Assembly (NCBI RefSeq): GCF_036226405.1
Contig: NZ_CP108464.1
Location: 3,100,001 to 3,164,000 of the forward strand
DNA from: Streptomyces sp. NBC_01260
GTDB lineage: Bacteria > Actinomycetota > Actinomycetes > Streptomycetales > Streptomycetaceae
Length of the DNA: 64,000 nt
Direction: 5' to 3'
Shown: piece after piece, positions 56,219 to 64,000 of the stretch
How positions within the stretch are numbered: the first letter of the stretch is position 1
How the letters are laid out: every line of letters starts with the position of its first letter
Position numbers and translations under genes: made by a program
The notes under the pieces: generated by a model
What the model was told of the DNA's origin: nothing
Databases searched by the model: none
The model's input: only the letters and a program-made list of their open reading frames with translations

Positions 56219-57481
56219 GTGCCTGCAGACCTCGCCGTCATCGGACTCGGTCACCTCGGCCTGCCCCTCGCCCAAGCCGCCGTCGCAGCCGGTATCCAGA
56301 CCGTCGGCTACGACACCGACCCCCGGGCCTTCGCCGAGCTCTCCGCGGGCCGCACCCCCGTCGAGGGTCCGCTCACCGCGTCCGACGTCCGCCGCATGCT
56401 CTCCGGGGGCTTCCGCCCCACCACCAACGAGGCCGAGCTGGGCCGGGTCCGTACCGCCGTGATCTGCGCGCCCACCCCGCTCGGCCCCGACCGCACCCTG
56501 GACCTCGGTGCCATCGGCGACGCGGCCCGCGCCCTCGCCGCCCGGCTGCGACCGCACACCACGGTGCTGCTGGAATCGGCCGTGCCCCCCGGCACCACCG
56601 AGAACTTCCTGCTCCCCCTCCTCGAAAAGGGCTCCGGGCTGCGCGGCGGACGCGACTTCCACCTCGCCTACTCCCCGACCCGGCTCGACCCCGGCAACCG
56701 CACCCACGTCTACGCCAACACCCCCAAGGTCATCGGCGGCCTCACCCCCGCCTGCACCGAATCGGCCGCGGCCTTCTACAGCCGGCTCACCGACAAGGTC
56801 GTACGCGCCCGCGGCCCGCGCGAGGCCGAGATGACGAAGGTCCTGGAGACCAACTTCCGGCACGTCAACATCGCCCTGGTCAACGAGATGGCCGTGCTCT
56901 GCCACGACATCGGCGTCGACCTGTGGGACGTCATCAGGTGCGCCGAGACCAAACCCTTCGGCTTCCAGCCCTTCCGCCCCGGCCCCGGCGTCGGCGGCCA
57001 CGGAGCCCCGGTCGACCCGGGCTACCTCCCGTACAGCAGCCGCACCCCCGGCCACCCGCTGCGGATGGTCTCGCTCGCGCAGGAGATCAACGACCGGATG
57101 CCGCAGTACGTGATCCAGCGTTGCGCCACCCTCCTCAACGAACACGGGAAATCCGTGCGCGGCGCCCGGGTGCTGCTGCTCGGTGTCACCTACAAGCCGG
57201 ACCTCGCCGACCAGGAGGCCTCCCCCGCCCGCGAGATCGCCACCCGGCTGATGGACATGGGGGCCCAGATCGGCTACCACGATCCGCACGTCCTGGACTG
57301 GCGGGTACGTGAACTCCCGGTCCCCCGGGCCGATTCGCTGTACGAGGCGGCCTCCAGCGCCGATCTCACGGTGCTGCTCCAGCACCACCGTACGTACGAC
57401 CTCCAGGGCCTCGCCGTGAAGGCGCAACTGCTCCTCGACACCCGGGGCGCGACGCCCGCCGGAGCCGCGCACCGGCTCTGA
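56219..57481 (+). CDS. Nucleotide-sugar dehydrogenase-like protein lacking the catalytic Cys
   Basis: 420 aa. UDP-glucose/UDP-ManNAc dehydrogenase fold: Rossmann IGLGHLGLPLA, Lys207 and Asn212 (EMTKVLETNFRHVNIAL), and GPGVGGHGAPVDPGYL. The usual GGHC cysteine is Gly262 and the SPER glutamate is Thr154. So full two-step oxidation is unlikely. The GTG follows AAGGACGG. Family called from the fold; activity may be lost, altered or limited to one step. Confidence 0.85.
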   Translation: MPADLAVIGLGHLGLPLAQAAVAAGIQTVGYDTDPRAFAELSAGRTPVEGPLTASDVRRMLSGGFRPTTNEAELGRVRTAVICAPTPLGPDRTLDLGAIGDAARALAARLRPHTTVLLESAVPPGTTENFLLPLLEKGSGLRGGRDFHLAYSPTRLDPGNRTHVYANTPKVIGGLTPACTESAAAFYSRLTDKVVRARGPREAEMTKVLETNFRHVNIALVNEMAVLCHDIGVDLWDVIRCAETKPFGFQPFRPGPGVGGHGAPVDPGYLPYSSRTPGHPLRMVSLAQEINDRMPQYVIQRCATLLNEHGKSVRGARVLLLGVTYKPDLADQEASPAREIATRLMDMGAQIGYHDPHVLDWRVRELPVPRADSLYEAASSADLTVLLQHHRTYDLQGLAVKAQLLLDTRGATPAGAAHRL

Positions 57482-57585
57482 CCCCAGTCCCCCCAAGGAA
57501 TTTCTGGGCCGATGTCCGAGGTGACTGCTAGCCCGCGGCGTCACTTCTCGCACAGTCGTGCGTATCCGTCCAGGGGGGAACCCGA

Positions 57586-58176
57586 ATGAGCCAGCCCGTA
57601 CCACCGCCGAACCAGCCGCAGCACCCCCAGGACGGCAACCCGTACGCCGGCCAGCAGCCCGCCGCCCCGACCGGCAACCCGTTCGCGGGCCAGCAGCCGG
57701 GTCCGTACGGCCAGCCGGGCCAGCCGGGCGTCCAGTTCGGCGGCGGCACACCGTTCGCCCCGGTGGCACCGGCGCGTGACAACGTCGGGCTCGGAATCCT
57801 TGCCGCAGTCGTCGCAGCCGTCGTCGCGGGGGCCGTCTACGGCGCGATCATCGGCGCCACCAAGCACGACATCGGCTACGCGGCCGTGGGTGTCGGCTTC
57901 GTCGTCGGCTTCGCGTCGGGCAAGGTCGGCGGCCGGAATCCGGCGCTTCCGGTCCTCAGCGCCGTCTTCGCGCTGATCGCCGTCTACTTCGGCCAGCTGC
58001 TCGGCGAGGCGATGATCGTGGCCAAGGACTACCCGGTCACGGTCTCCGAACTGTTCTTCGACCACTTCGGTGCGCTGAACGAGATGTGGAAGGCCGACTC
58101 GAACTTCATCTCGTACCTCTTCTTCGCCGTCGCGGCGGTCGCCGCGTTCTCCGGCGCGAAGAAGGCCGCCGACTAG
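57586..58176 (+). CDS. Proline-rich membrane protein, function unknown
   Basis: 196 aa. An N-terminal Pro/Gln/Gly region (NPYAGQQP, NPFAGQQP), then about four helices (VGLGILAAVVAAVVAGAVYG, AAVGVGFVVGFASG, VLSAVFALIAVYFGQ, ISYLFFAVAAVAAFSG). Similar in build to the RDD gene at the other end of the window, but without its RDD residues. Terminator follows. Confidence 0.85.
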   Translation: MSQPVPPPNQPQHPQDGNPYAGQQPAAPTGNPFAGQQPGPYGQPGQPGVQFGGGTPFAPVAPARDNVGLGILAAVVAAVVAGAVYGAIIGATKHDIGYAAVGVGFVVGFASGKVGGRNPALPVLSAVFALIAVYFGQLLGEAMIVAKDYPVTVSELFFDHFGALNEMWKADSNFISYLFFAVAAVAAFSGAKKAAD

Positions 58177-58195
58177 TCGCGGTCGCGACACACGG

Positions 58196-58237
58196 AAGGG
58201 GCCGGACGGCGATCGCGCGATCGCCGTCCGGCCCCTT
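58196..58237. terminator. Bidirectional terminator
   Basis: AAGGGGCCGGACGGCGATCG (58196-58215) and its full complement at 58218-58237, 2 nt apart: a 20-bp stem between the convergent membrane gene and guaB3. Confidence 0.9.
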
Positions 58238-58254
58238 TGCCGTACTACGCGTAC

Positions 58255-59379
58255 TCAGCGGCGGTGCTGCGAGTCCGCCACCGTCACCTCGACGCGCTGG
58301 AACTCCTTGAGGTCGCTGTAGCCCGTGGTCGCCATCGCCCGGCGCAGTGCGCCGAAGATGTTCATCGAGCCGTCGGGGGTGTGCGAAGGACCGGTGAGGA
58401 CCTCCTCCGTCGTCCCGACCGAGCCGAGGTCGACCAGCTTGCCGCGCGGCACGTCCTCGTGGACGGCCTCCATGCCCCAGTGACGGCCGCGGCCCGGCGC
58501 GTCCGTCGCGCGGGCGAGCGGGGAGCCCATCATCACGGCGTCCGCACCGCAGGCGATGGCCTTCGGCAGGTCGCCGGACCAGCCGACGCCGCCGTCCGCG
58601 ATCACGTGCACGTACCGGCCGCCGGACTCGTCCATGTAGTCGCGGCGGGCACCGGCCACATCGGCGACCGCGGTCGCCATCGGGACCTGGATGCCGAAGA
58701 CGTTGCGCGTGGTGTGCGCGGCGCCGCCGCCGAAGCCGACGAGGACACCGGCCGCACCGGTGCGCATCAGGTGCAGGGCGGCGGTGTACGTGGCACAGCC
58801 GCCGACGATCACCGGGACGTCCAGCTCGTAGATGAACTGCTTCAGGTTGAGCGGCTCGGCCGCGCCCGAGACGTGCTCGGCGGAGACCGTCGTACCGCGG
58901 ATGACGAAGATGTCCACACCCGCGTCGACGACGGCCTTGGAGAACTGGGCGGTGCGCTGCGGGGAGAGCGCGGCGGCGGTGACGACACCGGAGTCGCGCA
59001 CCTCCTTGATGCGCCGGCCGATCAGCTCCTCCTGGATGGGGGCGGAGTAGATCTCCTGGAGCCGGCGGGTGGCCGACTCGACGGGCATCTCGGCGATCTC
59101 GTCGAGCAGCGGCTGCGGGTCGGCGTGCCGGGTCCACAGGCCTTCCAGGTTGAGCACGCCGAGGCCGCCGAGCTCACCGATGCGAATGGCGTGCTGCGGG
59201 GAGACGACGGAGTCCATGGGAGCGGCCAGGAACGGCAGCTCGAAGCGGTAGGCGTCGATCTGCCAGGCGATCGAGACCTCCTTCGGGTCGCGGGTCCGGC
59301 GGCTCGGGACGACGGCGATGTCGTCGAATGCGTATGCCCGGCGGCCGCGCTTGCCGCGCCCGATCTCGATCTCAGTCAC
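58255..59379 (-). CDS. guaB3: IMP dehydrogenase-related protein GuaB3
   Basis: 374 aa, no CBS domains. TIM barrel with the cofactor and phosphate motifs VGGCATYTAALHLM (Cys loop), VIADGGVGWSGDLPKA. Actinobacterial GuaB3 proteins are close to IMPDH but their reaction is not settled. The GTG has AAAGG upstream. It follows guaB after a hairpin. Confidence 0.9.
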   Translation of the reverse strand: MTEIEIGRGKRGRRAYAFDDIAVVPSRRTRDPKEVSIAWQIDAYRFELPFLAAPMDSVVSPQHAIRIGELGGLGVLNLEGLWTRHADPQPLLDEIAEMPVESATRRLQEIYSAPIQEELIGRRIKEVRDSGVVTAAALSPQRTAQFSKAVVDAGVDIFVIRGTTVSAEHVSGAAEPLNLKQFIYELDVPVIVGGCATYTAALHLMRTGAAGVLVGFGGGAAHTTRNVFGIQVPMATAVADVAGARRDYMDESGGRYVHVIADGGVGWSGDLPKAIACGADAVMMGSPLARATDAPGRGRHWGMEAVHEDVPRGKLVDLGSVGTTEEVLTGPSHTPDGSMNIFGALRRAMATTGYSDLKEFQRVEVTVADSQHRR

Positions 59380-59433
59380 GATGGTGTGGCCTTTCCCTCT
59401 ACGTCTGCGCTGTCCAGTATCCCCGACACGCGC

Positions 59434-59471
59434 GTGAGGGGCGGTCCCGGGAACCCCGGTCCGCCCCTCAC
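59434..59471 (-). terminator. Terminator between guaB and guaB3
   Basis: GTGAGGGGCGG (59434-59444) with CCGCCCCTCAC (59461-59471), 16-nt loop; just past the guaB stop. Promoter readthrough to guaB3 may still occur. Confidence 0.75.
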
Positions 59472-59484
59472 CTGCGTTGTTGCG

Positions 59485-61029
<1,545 letters not shown>

Positions 61030-61116
61030 CTAACGGCCTCCGTGCGTGTCTCATTCCACGAGCAAGATCACCCGGAGGTTCTGTACCTTCCTACGGGACC
61101 CGCGACGGGCCCGGGC

Positions 61117-61782
61117 TCACTGCTCCGCGAGGGCCCGCAGCCGGCTCAGCGCACGGTGCTGGGCGACCCGGACCGCGCCCGGCGACATGCCCAGCAGCTG
61201 TCCGGTCTCCTCGGCGGTCAGTCCGACCGCGACGCGAAGAACCAGCAGCTCACGCTGGTTCTCCGGGAGGTTGGCGAGGAGCCTCTTGGCCCAGGCGGCG
61301 TCGCTGCTGAGCAGCGCGCGCTCCTCGGGTCCGAGCGAATCGTCCGGCCGCTCCGGCATCTCGTCGGAGGGCACCGCGGTCGATCCCGGGTGCCGCATCG
61401 CGGCCCGCTGGAGATCGGCCACCTTGTGGCCGGCGATGGCGAAGACGAAGGCTTCGAAGGGCCTGCCGGTGTCCTTGTACCGCGGCAGCGCCATCAGCAC
61501 CGCGACACAGACCTCCTGCGCCAGGTCCTCCACGAAGTGGCGGGCATCACCGGGCAGCCGGTTCAGCCGGGACCTGCAGTAGCGCAGCGCGAGGGGGTGG
61601 ACATGGGCCAGCAGATCATGGGTGGCCTGCGCGTCGCCCTCGACGGCTCGGTGCACCAGGGCACCGATCACCGTCGTTCCGTCGTCGCGCATCGAACCAT
61701 GGTGCCTCGGTGCCGCGTCATCCGCGGCACCGCGTCCGTAGTTGTGCACCGAAGCGTTATGAGCGGGTGCGCCGGAAGTCAT
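61117..61782 (-). CDS. shbA: ECF-type RNA polymerase sigma factor (ShbA-like)
   Basis: 221 aa. Region 2 ([23 protein letters not shown]) and region 4 ([41 protein letters not shown]). Position beside bldM and guaB matches the sigma factor reported to drive expression of the principal sigma factor hrdB in S. griseus. I used the ATG at 61782 with GGGGAGGG upstream; an internal ATG at 61692 (MRDDGT) may be the true start. Confidence 0.8.
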   Translation of the reverse strand: MTSGAPAHNASVHNYGRGAADDAAPRHHGSMRDDGTTVIGALVHRAVEGDAQATHDLLAHVHPLALRYCRSRLNRLPGDARHFVEDLAQEVCVAVLMALPRYKDTGRPFEAFVFAIAGHKVADLQRAAMRHPGSTAVPSDEMPERPDDSLGPEERALLSSDAAWAKRLLANLPENQRELLVLRVAVGLTAEETGQLLGMSPGAVRVAQHRALSRLRALAEQ

Positions 61783-62020
61783 GTCCTGCGCCCTCCCCTT
61801 CCGCTCGACCGAATCGTTCCCAAGGAACTCCACATCTCAAGGATGCGTCATCCGCCGGGAAGCGTCACATACCGGGAAGGGGCCACCGGGAATTCGACGA
61901 CACCGCGAGCGTGTACGCCGGACGCCGCCCGGCGGGCGGAGTCTCGGAACAGACCCTGGTGCGCCCCGGCCCGGACCGCCCCGCCCGCCGCGAGGCAGAC
62001 GGGACTTCTCAGCACACGGC

Positions 62021-62632
62021 CTAGCGGACCAGGCCCCAGCGGAAGCCGAGCGCGACCGCGTGCGCCCGGTCCGAGGCGCCGAGCTTCTTGAACAGGCGCC
62101 TGGCGTGCGTCTTCACCGTGTCCTCGGAGAGGAACAGCTCACGGCCGATCTCCGCGTTGGAGCGGCCGTGGCTCATCCCTTCGAGCACCTGGATCTCACG
62201 CGCCGTGAGCGTGGGCGCCGCACCCATCTCGGCCGACCGCAGCCGGCGCGGGGCCAGCCGCCACGTCGGATCGGCGAGTGCCTGGGTGACGGTCGCCCGG
62301 AGCTCCGCCCGGGAGGCGTCCTTGTGCAGATACCCGCGGGCCCCGGCGGCGACCGCGAGGGCGACGCCGTCCAGATCCTCGGCGACGGTCAGCATGATGA
62401 TCCTCGCCCCGGGGTCGGCGGAGAGCAGTCGGCGGACGGTCTCCACACCTCCCAGACCGGGCATGCGTACGTCCATCAGAATCAGATCCGAACGGTCGGC
62501 ACCCCAGCGGCGGAGGACTTCCTCGCCGTTGGCCGCCGTCGTCACACGCTCGACGCCGGGCACGGTCGCGACCGCGCGACGGAGCGCCTCTCGGGCAAGC
62601 GGGGAGTCGTCGCAGACGAGGACGGATGTCAT
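62021..62632 (-). CDS. bldM: Orphan response regulator BldM
   Basis: 203 aa, same as the S. coelicolor protein. Receiver with D54 (LILMDVRMPG) and a C-terminal LuxR HTH (EIQVLEGMSHGRSNAEIGRELFLS). Drives aerial growth genes as a homodimer and, with WhiI, later genes; no cognate kinase. The ATG has GGAGGG. Transcribed from the BldN-type promoter at 62756-62783, divergent from whiD. Confidence 0.95.
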   Translation of the reverse strand: MTSVLVCDDSPLAREALRRAVATVPGVERVTTAANGEEVLRRWGADRSDLILMDVRMPGLGGVETVRRLLSADPGARIIMLTVAEDLDGVALAVAAGARGYLHKDASRAELRATVTQALADPTWRLAPRRLRSAEMGAAPTLTAREIQVLEGMSHGRSNAEIGRELFLSEDTVKTHARRLFKKLGASDRAHAVALGFRWGLVR

Positions 62633-62755
62633 GACCGCCCTCCGAAGCTGATGCGCGTCACCTTGAGCCTCCAGGCTGTTACAAGTCGTCACCTGTGCGG
62701 TTGACGCTCTCGGACATCTGCCCGATCGCTTTTTCTGCCAACCGCCTCCGCACTC

Positions 62756-62783
62756 TCAACGATGGTCACTCGAAAGAGTTACG
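62756..62783 (-). promoter_or_regulatory. BldN-dependent promoter of bldM
   Basis: Read leftward: CGTAAC (62783-62778), exactly 16 nt, CGTTGA (62761-62756). Matches the known sigma-BldN consensus CGTAAC-N16-CGTTGA at every base. Predicted start about 115 nt upstream of the ATG. Confidence 0.93.
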
Positions 62784-62948
62784 GGTCGGACAGCCGAGTT
62801 CGGCACTCTACGTGAGGGAGCGCACACGGAAGAGAGCGCCACGGATCGTCCAGTCTTCAACTGAACCTTCACGGGAACTTATGCCCCATTTGGCGGGTTT
62901 TCTTCCCTTTTACTGGTGTCTGTGACTAGATTCGCAATCAGTCATATT

Positions 62949-62973
62949 TACATCTACTAACACCGTAGATGTA
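62949..62973. repeat. 9-bp inverted repeat upstream of whiD
   Basis: TACATCTAC, 7-nt centre, GTAGATGTA. It lies about 72-96 nt before whiD; possible operator for a developmental regulator. Confidence 0.55.
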
Positions 62974-63044
62974 CGGTCATGAACACGGTCAAAGATGGAT
63001 GACAACGACTTTTCCGACTCAGCATGGTTTCGAGGGGACAAGCA

Positions 63045-63383
63045 ATGGCAGATTTCTCCCGCCTTCCCGGCCCCAACGCCGATCTGTGGGACTGGCAGCT
63101 GCTGGCCGCCTGCCGCGGGGTCGACAGCTCGCTGTTCTTCCACCCCGAGGGGGAACGAGGCGCCGCCCGGAGCGCCCGCGAGACCTCCGCGAAGGAGGTC
63201 TGTATGCGGTGCCCGGTACGCGCCGAGTGCGCGGCGCACGCACTCGCGGTACGAGAGCCCTACGGAGTGTGGGGCGGACTGACCGAGGACGAGCGCGAGG
63301 AGCTCATGGGACGGGCCCGCAACCGGCTGATCGCCGCGACGGCGCCCTCGGGCGGCCCCGCTTCACCCCCCGGGCACGGCTGA
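63045..63383 (+). CDS. whiD: WhiB-like iron-sulfur protein WhiD
   Basis: 112 aa, same length as S. coelicolor WhiD. The four cluster ligands are C23, C53, C56 and C62 (CMRC, AEC), and the Wbl G[VI]WGG turn is GVWGGL. Needed for spore maturation; binds a [4Fe-4S] cluster and the sigma factor. The start MADFSRLPG has AGGGG 8 nt upstream. Confidence 0.95.
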   Translation: MADFSRLPGPNADLWDWQLLAACRGVDSSLFFHPEGERGAARSARETSAKEVCMRCPVRAECAAHALAVREPYGVWGGLTEDEREELMGRARNRLIAATAPSGGPASPPGHG

Positions 63384-63472
63384 CCCCAGCCGCACGGCAG
63401 AGACTCGCACGGCAGAAACGTTTCTCCGCGTGCGGCGCACGCGCTACGCACGCTGCACGCGCCGCGGTCCGC

Positions 63473-64000
63473 TCAACGGGCGGCCGCCAGCGCCAGCTGG
63501 TCCAGAGTGGCCGCCACCGCCGGGACCTGCGCCAGATCGGGCAGGGTCAGCGCGACGATCTCGCGCTCGATGGCCGGCTCCACGGTGACGGTCCGGGCGC
63601 CCCGGGGGCGCACCGACTCGATCGCCAGCTCCGGCAGCACAGCCACCCCCAGTCCCGCGCCGACCAGGCCGATCACCGCCGGGTAGTCGTCGGTCGCGAA
63701 GTCGATCCGGGGGGTGAAGCCGGACTCCTCGCAGACCTCCACCAGCTGCCGGCGGCAGCGCGGGCAGCCCGCGATCCACGATTCACCGGCGAGTTCGGCG
63801 ATGTCCACCGCCGGCCGGTCCGCCAGGAGGTGGACGTCGGGGAGCAGGCCGATCAGTCGGTCGGTGAGCAGCGGGCGCACCACCAGGTCGTCCCACTCGG
63901 CGCCCTGCGTGCCGTACCGGAAGGCCAGGGCGATGTCGCAGTCGCCGTCACGCAGCATCTCCACCGAGTGGGGCGGCTCGGCCTCGACCAGGGAGACCCG
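63473..64000 (-). CDS. LysR-family transcriptional regulator (C-terminal part)
   Basis: The 175 visible residues are the LysR effector-binding domain (DIALAFRYG, RPLLTDRLIGLLPDVHLLAD, IGLVGAGLGVAVLPEL). The N-terminal HTH lies beyond the right edge. Cysteine pair GCPRCRR in the ligand domain. Regulated genes are not visible. Confidence 0.87.
   Translation of the reverse strand, partial: RVSLVEAEPPHSVEMLRDGDCDIALAFRYGTQGAEWDDLVVRPLLTDRLIGLLPDVHLLADRPAVDIAELAGESWIAGCPRCRRQLVEVCEESGFTPRIDFATDDYPAVIGLVGAGLGVAVLPELAIESVRPRGARTVTVEPAIEREIVALTLPDLAQVPAVAATLDQLALAAAR

Larger units (their letters stand above)
62633..63044. other. bldM-whiD divergent developmental promoter region
   Basis: 412 bp, low in GC for this genome near 62880-63020. 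It contains bldMp1 (62756-62783) and a 9-bp inverted repeat at 62949-62973; a TAGATT -10-like sequence is at 62927-62932. The whiD promoters lie here; I could not fix them. Confidence 0.6.

Noticed and set aside
62766..62781. TCACTC-GAAA-GAGTTA considered as a BldD box
   Set aside because: The centre is longer than the BldD consensus and the right arm is part of the BldN -35; BldD may bind nearby, but this sequence alone does not show it.

Overview
This window is a high-GC actinobacterial chromosome segment, almost certainly Streptomyces. The codon usage, the developmental pair bldM-whiD, icmB, the pcrA region, actinobacterial synteny (purH-purN-PerM-like-...-sucD-sucC) and several tandem membrane Ser/Thr kinases all match the conserved core of a Streptomyces chromosome, in the stretch corresponding to the S. 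coelicolor whiD/bldM to folD interval read backwards. Nearly every base is in core-type genes. The only trace of mobile DNA I see is a decayed transposase fragment near 53.8 kb.

Layout: (1) 1-10.4 kb, one-carbon, purine and TCA genes: folD (partial), an RDD membrane protein, purH-purN, two membrane proteins (one PerM-like), an odd HTH/sigma-like membrane protein, and sucD-sucC. (2) 10.6-18.7 kb, a five-gene divergent module: vWA protein, DUF5682 and MoxR ATPase leftward, SWIM zinc-finger protein and DUF5691 rightward. It resembles the uncharacterised E. coli yehLMPQ set. Its two facing promoters both carry the TTGTCAGTG-N8-(-10) element known from LexA-independent (PafBC-type) DNA-damage promoters, and pcrA in the same window has a variant of it. 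(3) 18.7-30.3 kb, icmB, a lipase-like protein, and cell-wall hydrolases (M23 and two NlpC/P60 paralogues, one behind a ydaO/c-di-AMP riboswitch) around pcrA. (4) 30.3-36.8 kb, an envelope-sensing PspC/two-component locus, DoxX and a class II aldolase-like protein. (5) 37-45.3 kb, guaA, a chorismate mutase behind an apparent Phe/Tyr leader-peptide attenuator, a sortase-anchored surface protein, a GMC oxidoreductase and succinic-semialdehyde dehydrogenase. (6) 45.4-53.7 kb, three tandem kinase-like membrane proteins, the middle one a predicted pseudokinase, then a serine hydrolase. (7) 54-64 kb, glpD, a nucleotide-sugar dehydrogenase lacking its catalytic cysteine, guaB3, guaB, an ECF sigma factor (ShbA-like), bldM with a textbook BldN promoter, whiD and a partial LysR regulator.

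The genes combine purine synthesis (folD, purN, purH, guaB, guaB3, guaA), central carbon metabolism (sucCD, icmB, glpD, gabD2), wall remodelling and envelope sensing, and the switch to aerial growth and sporulation. The best candidate for an undescribed system is the five-gene MoxR/vWA/DUF5682/SWIM/DUF5691 module, which looks DNA-damage inducible and contains a possible TIKI/TraB/EreA-type hydrolase. All calls come from reading the sequence; no database search was run.
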